NCBI GenBank assembly: GCA_032161045.1
Contig: JAVHTH010000007.1
Source of the DNA: Fervidibacter sinensis
GTDB taxonomy: Bacteria; Armatimonadota; Fervidibacteria; Fervidibacterales; Fervidibacteraceae
DNA length: 64,000 bases
Strand: one strand, 5' to 3'
The stretch's first letter is position 1; each line of letters begins with the position of its first letter. The notes beneath the pieces were generated by a model. It was not told the DNA's origin. It searched no databases and saw nothing but the letters and a program-made list of their open reading frames with translations. The position numbers and the translations under genes are program-made. Shown here in pieces: positions 1-8,997 of this stretch.

Positions 1-466
1 TCATGTCCTCAAACAGCCAAACCATTCTGTCCATGAACCAAAATTTGCCGAAGTAGCACCACGATACTCCCAAGAGCGTCATCCAGACATTAAGGCAATA
101 CAAACCCCAAATCGTAGGGACTAAGCCGATCGTTCCGATCAGAAACAAAATTTTTGGAACCAACCTGTGATGCTCCGGGATTGGGATTTTGTCCCGATTG
201 AGCCAAACTCGCTCACCTAAAACGACCTTTGACATCCAGTTGTTGGTTGATTTTGGCTTTGGGAAAATTCGTGGGTTCACCCATGTCCAAAGCGCAATAA
301 GGACAATCGGAATTGTGGAATACCATCCCAACCAAACCCGACTCCAAAAAGCAAGGACAAGTAGCGCAAAGCACGGAACCCTCGTCCAACCACTTAACGG
401 GTTTGCATGTCTCATCCAACCTTCATCGTCAAGCATGAAGAGTTTGCTTATCGTCTTTTCAAGCAC
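1..466 (-). CDS. DUF6653 family membrane protein (partial)
   Basis: The reading frame is open from a GTG at 466 to the window edge, so the C-terminus is missing. A strong GGAGGAGG site (about 472-479) lies just upstream of the GTG. The protein opens with LEKTISKLFMLDDEGWMRH, has a Trp-rich hydrophobic stretch, then WVNPRIFPKP and GERVWLNRDK, and a second hydrophobic pair near the edge. These features resemble the uncharacterised DUF6653 family of small membrane proteins. It starts 19 bases after the glycosidase gene upstream and is probably co-transcribed with it. Function is unknown. Confidence 0.75.
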   Translation of the reverse strand, partial: MLEKTISKLFMLDDEGWMRHANPLSGWTRVPCFALLVLAFWSRVWLGWYSTIPIVLIALWTWVNPRIFPKPKSTNNWMSKVVLGERVWLNRDKIPIPEHHRLVPKILFLIGTIGLVPTIWGLYCLNVWMTLLGVSWCYFGKFWFMDRMVWLFEDM

Positions 467-485
467 TTTTATCCTCCTCCTTGTT

Positions 486-3134
486 TCAACTGCCGGGAGC
501 AAACGCCATAACTTCAATCACCTTCGTTCGCAAGTTTGTGTAGCGAGTGAAGTTCTCTCCCACCATAAACATCCACTTGCCATCAAGGTGCCAACCGTCG
601 TTGATTTTGGTGATGACAATACGAATCCCTCTGACCTTGACTGGATTGAACGCGAAAAAGCGAACCCAATCGGTGTTGTCCTTGACGGAAGCGATTTGAC
701 GCCAACCTTGAGAGGTCAGAACTTGCACGCTGAAATCTCGCGGCGTCGCATCAATGTTTGGGAGTGGCATCAGTATGGCGATTGCCGTTATTGTGTGCTG
801 TTTCGGAAAAATAACCTCAAGCCAATCCGGGTTTTCAGGAGATGCACCTTCCGTGTTGTCCTCCCAAAAAGTCCTCGCCGGTAGGTCTTCAGAAATTGGT
901 GGGTCGTATGCCGAACCAGACCAAATCCCATCAATGGCATGTTCAGGTGGGTGAGCGTCGGTATGAGAAGACGCTTTCGCTTTTGCCCCTGTTGACAAAA
1001 GCGCTACATTAGCGCCAAGGCGTGGAGAGACGATGAAAAGTTTCCCTCCTTTTGGCAAACGGAGATAAGTTGGGTAACCGCTGGCAATCATGCGGTGCAA
1101 ATTGCCGGAAGAATTCAACGCAATCCTGTTGCCCATAAAGTCAACTGCTTCCAATATGCGACCGTTTAATGTCAGAGTGACGGGGAAATCAAGCGTCCAC
1201 AATACGACCAAGTCGTCTCTCTCGCCGCGAAACCTCAGGGTGTAAACCCCAAAAATCGGTTGAGTTAACTCCCCAATTTTCCGCCCCACAATTTGCTCGT
1301 TCATGACACGCAAAGCGACCGCTGCAGGCTCAAGTGTCCCGTTAAGTCCCTCGCTTGAGCCGCTTTCAACGAGATACCAAGGCTCAAAGCCGTGATGGAC
1401 GGGATAAAAGTAGTAGTGCCGTTCATTGGGGATGCCATAAGCGTTCGCAAGCAGAAATTGCCTGACAACATATCTTGCATGCCGTTGCTTCGGGTCATTG
1501 CCCCAATTGTAACCTTGCTCCGTTTGCCATAGCGGTTTGTCCCCGACCATTCGCTTCAGCCGAGCGAGATATTGCGGATTCCCGAAAAGTTCCCAAGGTT
1601 CTTGAGGTCCGACATATGTGTGCGTTGAAATTCCGTCAAGGAACCTAAGCGCGTTGGCGGCAATAATTGCTTCAACGAAGCATAAAGTGTGCGGTAGAGA
1701 AACACATGCAGGAGCGATGATTTGGGCATTGGGGTCGGCTCGTTTTGCGCCACGAATGAACGGAAGCAATACCTTAGCGACATAATCCTGCGGGGAATAG
1801 GAAAAGTTTGGCTCATTTTCAACCTCCCAAACTCGCACTTTGCCTTTATAGCGGTTAACCAACTCAAAAGCAATCTGCTCATACTCGTCTTCGGTGCACC
1901 AGCGGGGTCGGTTGTTGGCTTGGAAAATCCAATTTAAACCCCAACGCTCACTCTCGGAAGCGGCGCGGTCAACAAATTCGTCAAGCCATTGCCAGTTCGC
2001 TTTTCCTCTTTCCGGAAAAACGCGAGACATGTCAATGCTCTCGCGAATGCATTTCAATCCAAGCAGCGCCGAGTAGCCGTAATCTGAAACGCCTTGCCCT
2101 AAGTTCGGTCGTTCAGGGAACGAAGGGTGATGGTTGACAACTGCAAAGCGAGTCAAAAATTGTGACGGCAGCATTTTCGGCTTGACATCGGCTGCTGGTT
2201 GAAGCGAAAACATCACGGCAAACCAACCGTTTCGGTTGACCGAAAACGAAACGCTATGGCTTTTCCGTTTAATTGCCTCATCGGCATTGAAAGCGACTTC
2301 CCCTTTTGTCACTGGTCGTTTCCAAAAATCGGTGACCTCATACCGAATGAGCCACCGCTTGCTCGCCTTCAACCGCTCCACTGTCGCATCGGTAAATTGA
2401 AGCGTGAAGCGTATAGGTTCACCGGAGTAAAACAGATTGGCGAAAGCCTCGCCATAAGGGACGAAAGCAGGGGCAGGTTGAAGCGATGCGCCGTTAACTC
2501 GTTCAACGGCGAAATAGAGCCTCATTGGCTTACCGCTTTCGTGTAAATTCCTGCGGTAAGTGAAATCGCGCAATGAACCAATTTCGTCAAGGTTGAAAGG
2601 TGCGCCCCAACCGTCGTGCCAGAAAAGCAATCTCGCACCGTTGCGAAGGTAAAGCCGAAGCCGTTGAACGCGCGCAAAAGGCACAAGCGGTGTCGGACGA
2701 ATCTGTCCGCGCTCAACATATTGGATCGCTTCAGCACCGTCAACATCTCGGCACTGCAAATCCTCAACAGCGATGACTTCATCGCTAAAACGAACTTGCC
2801 AACTTTGAAAGCCACCAAGATAATGGGTCATTGAGACGGCGATGCGGTTTTCCTCAAATCGGTAAAGCAGTTGCCCCTTACCCCTATCACTGTTCAAGTG
2901 CACAAGCAGTTCCCTGTCGCCGTTTCGTCGCTCAGTTCGTTCAAGCCCCCAATTTGTCCCGACGCAAAATTGCATAGGTTCCCCTAACACCTCACAGCCG
3001 CCGACTTTCAGCGACGAAATGAAGCCACTTTCATTGACAATTGCTTGATAGGCTGCTGTTGAGACTTTGATTTGTGCAGCGAAAACAGTTTGGATTTTTA
3101 GAAGAACAGCAAACAACACAACCAGCCGCATCAT
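486..3134 (-). CDS. Secreted clan-A glycoside hydrolase with C-terminal discoidin-like domain
   Basis: An 882-residue protein with a signal peptide (about residues 1-19). It has an N-terminal beta-rich region, a central TIM-barrel and a C-terminal F5/8 type C (discoidin-like) module over roughly the last 160 residues. In the barrel, VRVWEVENEPNFSY carries the NEP acid/base signature of clan GH-A, and WQTEQGYNWG carries a candidate nucleophile Glu. This layout suits GH39- or GH5-like enzymes, but the exact family and substrate cannot be fixed from sequence alone. The discoidin-like module probably binds glycan. It lies 29 bases after the DUF58 gene and 19 before the DUF6653 gene, so a three-gene operon is likely. 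Confidence 0.8.
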   Translation of the reverse strand: MMRLVVLFAVLLKIQTVFAAQIKVSTAAYQAIVNESGFISSLKVGGCEVLGEPMQFCVGTNWGLERTERRNGDRELLVHLNSDRGKGQLLYRFEENRIAVSMTHYLGGFQSWQVRFSDEVIAVEDLQCRDVDGAEAIQYVERGQIRPTPLVPFARVQRLRLYLRNGARLLFWHDGWGAPFNLDEIGSLRDFTYRRNLHESGKPMRLYFAVERVNGASLQPAPAFVPYGEAFANLFYSGEPIRFTLQFTDATVERLKASKRWLIRYEVTDFWKRPVTKGEVAFNADEAIKRKSHSVSFSVNRNGWFAVMFSLQPAADVKPKMLPSQFLTRFAVVNHHPSFPERPNLGQGVSDYGYSALLGLKCIRESIDMSRVFPERGKANWQWLDEFVDRAASESERWGLNWIFQANNRPRWCTEDEYEQIAFELVNRYKGKVRVWEVENEPNFSYSPQDYVAKVLLPFIRGAKRADPNAQIIAPACVSLPHTLCFVEAIIAANALRFLDGISTHTYVGPQEPWELFGNPQYLARLKRMVGDKPLWQTEQGYNWGNDPKQRHARYVVRQFLLANAYGIPNERHYYFYPVHHGFEPWYLVESGSSEGLNGTLEPAAVALRVMNEQIVGRKIGELTQPIFGVYTLRFRGERDDLVVLWTLDFPVTLTLNGRILEAVDFMGNRIALNSSGNLHRMIASGYPTYLRLPKGGKLFIVSPRLGANVALLSTGAKAKASSHTDAHPPEHAIDGIWSGSAYDPPISEDLPARTFWEDNTEGASPENPDWLEVIFPKQHTITAIAILMPLPNIDATPRDFSVQVLTSQGWRQIASVKDNTDWVRFFAFNPVKVRGIRIVITKINDGWHLDGKWMFMVGENFTRYTNLRTKVIEVMAFAPGS

Positions 3135-3163
3135 CCATTACCACCTGCCGTGAAAGGTTGGTT

Positions 3164-4480
3164 TCACAGCCTTCTCTTCGCAAGCAAGTAATGTTCAAGC
3201 AGGGCATTGAAAAGCGCCTCAGGAGAAGTGTCAAGGACAGTGACATTGCTTTCACGGAGTTGGGCAATTGCCCTGAGACGGTCGTTTAAAACAGCGACTG
3301 CCGCTGCTTGCTTGTAAAGGTCGGAAGGCTCATCAATCGGTTCGCTTAAAAGCGAGCGCAGTTCGTAATCGCTCAACGCTACCACAAGCACAAGGTGCTT
3401 TTCAGCCAACAATTTCGCGTGGGTGATAAGCGCCTCCGAAGTGTCAGGGTCAATTAGGTCGGTGAAAATCAACAGCAAAGAGCGTCGGGGCAGATTTTGG
3501 AGTAGACGAGTGAATGCACCAGCGTAATCGGATTCAACTAATTGGGGTTCAACTTGGCGAAGCGATTGCAATATTGCATCCCAATGTTGAACACCCTTTC
3601 TTGGTGGCAACCATTGCAAAATCTTGCCGGCGAAAGTCATAAGACCAACCCGGTCATCCAAGTTTTGGGCAATGTAAAGCACAAAAGCGGCAGCATTGAC
3701 TGCGTGGTCCAACTTTGTCAAACCGTTGAGTTTCGTCGCCATCACTCGTCCTGCATCTAAGACAGCGACGATGTTTTGACCTCGCTCCAGTTCAAATTCT
3801 TTGCTGACCAACTTCCCCCTTCGCGCCGTAGCGTTCCAGTCAATCCACCTTGGGTCATCGTCGGGCAAGTAATCGCGCAAAGAAGCGAACTCTGTGCCAG
3901 CGCCTTTCAATGGTGTGGGACGGAATCCCGTCTCTCGCATCCTGACTTTTCGCATCAAAAGGGCGTATTTTCGCGCTTGAACCAAATTGGGCAGAACACG
4001 AACTGTTTGGGCAAGTTTGAAGTTAAGCGGCAACCAAACGAACATCAACGGGGTGCTCAACTTCAAGTGCAACTCGCCAAAAGTGAATTCGCCCCTGCGC
4101 ATCGGCATGACTGAGTAGCGCAGCCGAACCTGAGAACGGGGAGGCAAGTGAGCGGAAAGCAAGGGGAGAATTTGGTCAGGTCGCTTGTTCGGTGCTTCCC
4201 ATTGAAAGTCAAGGGGTGGTTCATCCTTGACGGAAACGGACAAAGGCAAGTTTGTCGGGTTGGTCACGACAATGTTGACTTGCGATTTAGCGGCAATTTC
4301 CATCGCCTCACTGACTTCCCGTTCGCACCTCAAAATTCGCCTTACCTTTGCAAGGTTCAAAAGTTCCCACACTGCAGCCATCAAAACGACACCATTGTAT
4401 GCCCAAGCAAAGGGTATCAATCCAAGCACCCAAAAGACCGCTCCCAACGCCAAAGCCAAAGCCAACCTGACTGTTGGCAT
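3164..4480 (-). CDS. DUF58 domain protein (VWA-like)
   Basis: A 438-residue protein with two adjacent hydrophobic segments near the N-terminus (residues about 5-40), followed by a beta-rich stretch and the DUF58 core. The core is recognisable by RDYLPDDDPRWIDWNATARRG and FELERGQNIVAVLDAGR, the last being a VWA-like metal-site strand. DUF58 proteins usually accompany MoxR AAA+ ATPases and transglutaminase-like proteins, but no such partner is in this window. The longer frame begins at 4513; the ATG at 4480 was chosen because GGAGGT lies 7 bases before it. First gene of a probable operon with the glycosidase. Confidence 0.85.
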   Translation of the reverse strand: MPTVRLALALALGAVFWVLGLIPFAWAYNGVVLMAAVWELLNLAKVRRILRCEREVSEAMEIAAKSQVNIVVTNPTNLPLSVSVKDEPPLDFQWEAPNKRPDQILPLLSAHLPPRSQVRLRYSVMPMRRGEFTFGELHLKLSTPLMFVWLPLNFKLAQTVRVLPNLVQARKYALLMRKVRMRETGFRPTPLKGAGTEFASLRDYLPDDDPRWIDWNATARRGKLVSKEFELERGQNIVAVLDAGRVMATKLNGLTKLDHAVNAAAFVLYIAQNLDDRVGLMTFAGKILQWLPPRKGVQHWDAILQSLRQVEPQLVESDYAGAFTRLLQNLPRRSLLLIFTDLIDPDTSEALITHAKLLAEKHLVLVVALSDYELRSLLSEPIDEPSDLYKQAAAVAVLNDRLRAIAQLRESNVTVLDTSPEALFNALLEHYLLAKRRL

Positions 4481-4644
4481 ATTCCTGACCTCCGAACGAA
4501 GCGAAGTGACCACTCAAATTGTAGGCTTTAACGCGTTGAACTGTCATGCGAAAATTCTTGAGCCTTGTCAATTGTAGGGTGATGGATTGTGTTATGCTTT
4601 TGAATGCGACTTTTGGTGTTTCGCCTAAAGGAGGCGAAAATTTC

Positions 4645-5304
4645 ATGGCTGAGCGAGAAAGGACGCCGATTTGGGTTCCGGAAATCCCGGGGCAACCGAC
4701 ACTGCCGCCTGAACTCAGGCAACAGAAACTTGAAATCGTTTTGACCCGGTTTGAATGGGTGAAAGAAATCGCCAACAGGTTTTTGGACAAAACCCCTCTC
4801 ATCGGGAAACTGAAGGATAAGGCTTTCCGCTGGGCTCGCAAAAGTTCACTCTGGTATATGACCTTCGGACTCGCCTGTTGCGCCATTGAGATGATGTCAA
4901 CTGCCGGACCAAGATACGATTTTGACAGGTTCGGCATGATTCCGCGAGCGACGCCTCGGCAAGCGGATTTGATGATTGTCGCTGGGACGGTAACATACAA
5001 AATGGCACCGAGGGTTAAATTGCTTTACGAGCAAATGGCTGAACCCAAATATGTCATCGCGATGGGAGTGTGCGCAACGAACGGTGGTCCGTTCTATGAC
5101 GCCTACTCCGTGTTGAACGGTGTTGACAAAATCATACCGGTTGATGTCTATGTCCCCGGATGCCCACCGACACCGGAGCAGTTGCTTTGGGGCGTTAGGT
5201 TGTTGCAGGAGAAAATCATGAGGGGCGAACTTCCTAAGCCGGAGGAATTTACGAGGGAGGCAATGGAGGAGACTACGGCGATGTTGAGGGGTGAACAGCG
5301 ATGA
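4645..5304 (+). CDS. nuoB: NADH-quinone oxidoreductase subunit B
   Basis: Subunit B of respiratory complex I, which carries the N2 4Fe-4S cluster that passes electrons to quinone. All cluster ligands are visible: the CC pair in FGLACCAIEMM, the Cys in AMGVCATNGGPF and the Cys in VPGCPPTPEQ. RYDFDRFGMIPRATPRQADL is also typical. The 219-residue length is slightly long because of an N-terminal extension of about 50 residues. The ATG at 4645 follows GGAGG by 9 bases; an in-frame ATG at 4546 is less likely. The stop overlaps the next gene by 4 bases, implying translational coupling. The other complex I genes are not here. Confidence 0.95.
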   Translation: MAERERTPIWVPEIPGQPTLPPELRQQKLEIVLTRFEWVKEIANRFLDKTPLIGKLKDKAFRWARKSSLWYMTFGLACCAIEMMSTAGPRYDFDRFGMIPRATPRQADLMIVAGTVTYKMAPRVKLLYEQMAEPKYVIAMGVCATNGGPFYDAYSVLNGVDKIIPVDVYVPGCPPTPEQLLWGVRLLQEKIMRGELPKPEEFTREAMEETTAMLRGEQR

Positions 5305-6041
5305 TGACAGCCCCACCCAAAACGCCCATTCCCGTTAAACCGTCTTATTGGCATGACATATGGGATGCCGTCCTTACGATTTTGAAGGGGATGGCAGTGA
5401 CCATCAAAAATTTCGGGCGCGTCGTTTTCCTACGGCAAGCCACGACGATAACGAAAAAGTGGGGCTCAAGGCAAATTGCGTTGCGATACAGGGGAACAAT
5501 TGGTTTGACGATTGACAGGCGGACGGGGAAAGAAAACTGCATCGGTTGCTTGGCATGTGAACGAATTTGCCCTGACCATTGCATCCACATTGAGACAATT
5601 GACGACAAACCGGGACACAAGGGCAAATACCCTGTCGTCTTCGTCATTGACAACAACTTATGCAGCCTTTGTGGACTTTGCGTTGAAGCGTGTCCAACGC
5701 CTTCACTGATCCATACCGAACTTTGGCAAGTTGGCGGTTATTCTCATCGCGATTTAGTCTTTGACAAGCGAAGGCTTTTGGAAATCGGCGAATGGCAGCA
5801 GGAGAAGTGGATCCGCATGGGACTTGGAACGGTTGACCAAGTCACGGGCAAAAAGTCAATGCAAATGACGGACGAAGAATGGCAAGCAGAGGAAGAGAAG
5901 AAACGAGCAGCAGCGGCTGCACGGGTTCAAAGGGCAGCAGCCGCAAGACAGCAAGCCCCTGCAAGGGCTCAATCAAGTTCTGGGCATGGAAGGACACAAC
6001 CGAAGGATGTCTCGGAGGAAAAATCACCTGCAGAGGCTTGA
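5301..6041 (+). CDS. nuoI: NuoI-like 2x[4Fe-4S] ferredoxin subunit with Ala-rich tail
   Basis: A 246-residue NuoI-type protein with two 4Fe-4S motifs, CIGCLACERICP and CSLCGLCVEACP, which would relay electrons within complex I. The N-terminal RYRGTIGL region and the TELWQVGGYSHRDLVFDK segment fit the family. Beyond about residue 190 there is a tail rich in Glu, Ala, Arg and Gln that ordinary NuoI lacks. The gene overlaps nuoB by 4 bases. A second, more standard NuoI is encoded 1 kb away on the other strand, so this may be a specialised paralogue or belong to a different complex I isoform. Confidence 0.88.
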   Translation: MMTAPPKTPIPVKPSYWHDIWDAVLTILKGMAVTIKNFGRVVFLRQATTITKKWGSRQIALRYRGTIGLTIDRRTGKENCIGCLACERICPDHCIHIETIDDKPGHKGKYPVVFVIDNNLCSLCGLCVEACPTPSLIHTELWQVGGYSHRDLVFDKRRLLEIGEWQQEKWIRMGLGTVDQVTGKKSMQMTDEEWQAEEEKKRAAAAARVQRAAAARQQAPARAQSSSGHGRTQPKDVSEEKSPAEA

Positions 6042-6056
6042 GGATGGGAAAACTCA

Positions 6057-6989
6057 ATGAAAATAGGCATTGTCGGATGTGGTTTCGTCGGCAGCACCGC
6101 TTGTTATGCGATGGTCCTTCAAGGGGTCGGCAGCGAGTTCGTGCTCGTTGACATAAACCGAAAATCTGCTGAGGCTCACGCTCAAGACATTTTGCACGCT
6201 ACCCCTTTCGCTCATCCAGTGCGTGTTCGTGCCGGCAGTTATGAAGACTTGGTCGGTGCGGAAATAGTTGTCGTTGCTGCGGGCGTGTCACAAAAACCGA
6301 ACGAAACGAGGTTGCAACTTTTAGAGCGAAACGCTCAGGTTTTTGAGGATGTCATCCCACAAGTCCGACGATATGCTCAGGATGCTATTTTGCTGATAGC
6401 GACTAATCCGGTTGACATAATGACCCAAATTGCAACCCGAATATCAGGGTTGCCGCCTGAAAGGGTTATAGGTTCCGGCACAATTTTGGACACAGCGAGA
6501 TTTAGGGCTCTTTTGGGCGAACACTTGGGAGTTTCGCCCCAATCTGTCCACGCTTATGTTTTGGGCGAACACGGAGATTCTGAAGTTTTGGTTTGGACAG
6601 AAGCAAGGGTCGGAGGCGTGAGCGTTTTTGATTTCGCCGAACAAATCGGTAGACCAATAAACGACGAAGTCAAACGACAAATTGACGAAGGGGTTCGGTT
6701 CGCAGCATACAAAATCATTGAGGGGAAAGGCGCAACTTACTTCGGAATCGGTGCAGGTATAGCGAGGTTGGTGAGAGCGATTCTGAACGACGAAAGAGCG
6801 ATGTTGACAGTTTCCGCACTAAATGAAGAGGTTGAAGGAGTGCCACAGGTTGCCCTCTCTTTGCCGAGGATTGTGGGACGGCAAGGAATCACTGCAACTT
6901 TACCTGTCAGACTCGGCAAAGAAGAGCAAGAGGCTCTGAGGAAAAGCGCCGAAATCCTCAAGCAAAGCGCCACAGAGATAGGTTACTGA
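6057..6989 (+). CDS. ldh: L-lactate dehydrogenase
   Basis: A 310-residue member of the lactate/malate dehydrogenase family, interconverting pyruvate and lactate with NAD(H). The N-terminal GIVGCGFVGSTACYAM is the Rossmann glycine motif, and the Asp of LVDINRKSAE indicates NAD preference. In GVSQKPNETRLQLLERN the Gln stands at the substrate-specificity position, which favours lactate over malate (an Arg there would mean malate). ATNPVDIMT and VLGEHGDSEV contain the NAD-site Asn and the catalytic His. It begins 15 bases after the nuoI paralogue and may be read on the same transcript. Malate dehydrogenase is the only real alternative. Confidence 0.92.
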   Translation: MKIGIVGCGFVGSTACYAMVLQGVGSEFVLVDINRKSAEAHAQDILHATPFAHPVRVRAGSYEDLVGAEIVVVAAGVSQKPNETRLQLLERNAQVFEDVIPQVRRYAQDAILLIATNPVDIMTQIATRISGLPPERVIGSGTILDTARFRALLGEHLGVSPQSVHAYVLGEHGDSEVLVWTEARVGGVSVFDFAEQIGRPINDEVKRQIDEGVRFAAYKIIEGKGATYFGIGAGIARLVRAILNDERAMLTVSALNEEVEGVPQVALSLPRIVGRQGITATLPVRLGKEEQEALRKSAEILKQSATEIGY

Positions 6990-7043
6990 AAACTGCACCC
7001 AAGGAGCAACGGAAAAGAGCAACGACTCTGTGTGGATAAGCCC

Positions 7044-7628
7044 TCAATACGGTCTAATCACGATCGGCGGTTTGCCCGTTCGTGTCATTTCCTCAATCTC
7101 CCGTTCTCTGCCTTTAACGATTGCCTCTCGGTCAGCAAGCGAAGGGACGGGCAAGTATGGTCGGTCGTAAAGGGTGCTGTCAAAGAAAGAGTCTTTGACG
7201 AAACTGTTGGGATGGGGCTCAAGCAATTCCTCTTTGTTCACGATAAACTCATCGCGACGGTAGCCCGCAAACTCAAAGCCAGAACCAAGGACAATGGCGT
7301 TGACGGGACACGCATCTTCACAGTAACCGCAAAAGATGCAACGGAGCAAATCAATTTGGTAGACCTTGGCGTATCGTTCGCCACGGGAAATCGGATTATC
7401 GCGGGGGTTGTCTTCCGCAATCACAGTTATTGCATCTGCAGGGCAAGCGGCAGAGCATAAATGACAAGCGATGCACCTTTCTTTACCATCTTCCCATCGC
7501 CTCAAAATGTGACGACCGCGAAATCGCGGCGCAACGCGAACAGGTTCATCAGGATATTGAACCGTCACCTTTGGCGCAAAAAGGTGACCAAAAGTCACTT
7601 TTAGGCTTCGCAATATGTCGCGAACCAT
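7044..7628 (-). CDS. nuoI: NADH-quinone oxidoreductase subunit I
   Basis: A canonical NuoI of 194 residues with two 4Fe-4S motifs, CIACHLCSAACPADAI and CIFCGYCEDACPVNAI, flanked by the family's FRGRHILRRWEDGKERC and FEFAGYRRDEF. The ATG at 7628 follows AAAGGAGG with an 8-base spacer; an upstream GTG at 7667 has no such site. It is transcribed towards the nuoB/nuoI/ldh group. A second NuoI in 2.3 kb is unusual and suggests two partly scattered complex I gene sets. Confidence 0.92.
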   Translation of the reverse strand: MVRDILRSLKVTFGHLFAPKVTVQYPDEPVRVAPRFRGRHILRRWEDGKERCIACHLCSAACPADAITVIAEDNPRDNPISRGERYAKVYQIDLLRCIFCGYCEDACPVNAIVLGSGFEFAGYRRDEFIVNKEELLEPHPNSFVKDSFFDSTLYDRPYLPVPSLADREAIVKGREREIEEMTRTGKPPIVIRPY

Positions 7629-7795
7629 CGCTTTCGCCTCCTTTAGCGTCGCAACTGATGATGACACATTATTACCGAACGAATCTTGATTTCCGACAAA
7701 TTCGCCAAAGCCTTGACACTTACTTGAAACGGGGTTTGAAGAGAGTCAGCACTACACTATGTCACTGCATTGTGCCAGCGCACTTAACTGAACTT

Positions 7796-8278
7796 TCAAA
7801 TTTGGCGAGACAACGAGACAACGGCAATTGCCGCAATTCCCTCTTCCCGACCAATAAATCCCATTCGGTTTGTCGTCGTCGCTTTGACACTAACTTTGTC
7901 TATCTCAATCCCAAGCAGTTCAGCAACTCGTTTCCTCATCAATTCCCGATAAGGCGCGAGTTTGGGAACCTGAGCAATGACCGTGATATCAACATTGTTC
8001 ACTCGCCAACCACGCTCACAAACCAAAGACATCACCGCTTGCACGAAGGTTGAACTGTCAGCATCCTTGTAGCGTGGGTCAGTGTCTGGGAAGTATTGTC
8101 CAATATCGCCCAATGCCAGCGCTCCTAACAAGGCGTCACAAAGGGCATGAAGCGCAGCGTCTGCATCCGAGTGCCCGATAAGACCTTGATCATGCGGAAT
8201 AGTCACTCCGCAGAGTTTTAAAGGGCGATTTGGAACGAACCGGTGTGCGTCAAAACCTATTCCTACTCGCCATTCCAT
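7796..8278 (-). CDS. ispF: 2-C-methyl-D-erythritol 2,4-cyclodiphosphate synthase
   Basis: IspF converts CDP-methylerythritol 2-phosphate to the cyclic diphosphate in the MEP pathway of isoprenoid synthesis. The 160-residue protein has the full family pattern: GIGFDAHRF with the metal-binding Asp and His, IGHSDADAALHALCDALLGA with the third ligand His, DIGQYFPDTDP, and the C-terminal VSVKATTTNRMGFIGREEGI. Length is normal. IspD, its usual neighbour, is absent. The isoprenoid route is relevant to the geranylgeranyl-reductase-like gene at 36-37 kb. Confidence 0.95.
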   Translation of the reverse strand: MEWRVGIGFDAHRFVPNRPLKLCGVTIPHDQGLIGHSDADAALHALCDALLGALALGDIGQYFPDTDPRYKDADSSTFVQAVMSLVCERGWRVNNVDITVIAQVPKLAPYRELMRKRVAELLGIEIDKVSVKATTTNRMGFIGREEGIAAIAVVSLSRQI

Positions 8279-8339
8279 CTTTCATCACCGCTCTTGCTTT
8301 TTCGCTGACTTTGCGAGAAATTAGATTCCTTAAGAGGAT

Positions 8340-8957
8340 TCAACCCTCGTTTGAAGGAGCAAACTTGGTTTCGTCACCCTCGTTTTTCCCTTCAGCCAGC
8401 AACTTCGCTGCTTGCTCCTGCCATTCCCTCAGCGGCGGAAGTTCTTCTAAGGAGCGCAAGCCAAACAATTCCAAAAACTTTTGAGTTGTGGCATAAAGGC
8501 GGGGTCGACCGACAGTTTCCTTGTAACCGACAACCTGAATCAAACCGTGCTCAAGCAAACTCTGAATTGCGGCTGAACTGTCAACACCTCGCAACTGTTC
8601 AATTTCTGGGCGTGTGATGGGCTGATGGTAGGCAATAATTGCCAGAACTTCCAAAGAGCCACGAGAAAGGCGAATTCGTTGTGGGGGATGAAGCCTCGCA
8701 ATGTAAGGGGCAAATTCCGGGCGTGTCACCATCCGCCAACCACCGGCAACTTCCACAATAGCCAGCCCACTGCGTCGTTCGTATTCAACAGCGAGTTCAT
8801 TGAGCAACATTAGTGCCTCATCCAAAGGGACTTGCAATATGCGTGCGACTTCTTCAAGGGGCAACGGTTTCGTCGCCATGAACAAGACACATTCCAACGC
8901 CTTTCGCAGTTGCTTGCGAGTTTCTTCATCCAAAGTTTGAAAGGTTGGCTGTTCCAT
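8340..8957 (-). CDS. scpB: Segregation and condensation protein B
   Basis: ScpB binds ScpA and Smc to form the bacterial condensin complex in chromosome segregation. This 205-residue protein has the two winged-helix domains expected: ALECVLFMATKPLPLEEVARILQV at the start, and the signature LEVLAIIAYHQPITRPEIEQ with GRPRLYATTQKFLELFGL later. A charged C-terminal tail follows. scpA is not adjacent, which is less common. The start at 8957 gives the usual N-terminal length. Confidence 0.93.
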   Translation of the reverse strand: MEQPTFQTLDEETRKQLRKALECVLFMATKPLPLEEVARILQVPLDEALMLLNELAVEYERRSGLAIVEVAGGWRMVTRPEFAPYIARLHPPQRIRLSRGSLEVLAIIAYHQPITRPEIEQLRGVDSSAAIQSLLEHGLIQVVGYKETVGRPRLYATTQKFLELFGLRSLEELPPLREWQEQAAKLLAEGKNEGDETKFAPSNEG

Positions 8958-8997
8958 TCCCTACCGTCTCACCTCTCTCAACTGCCAATTTGGATGC

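Noticed and set aside
4546..4644. A longer NuoB starting at the first ATG
   Set aside because: The ATG at 4645 has GGAGG at the right distance and gives the more usual N-terminus.
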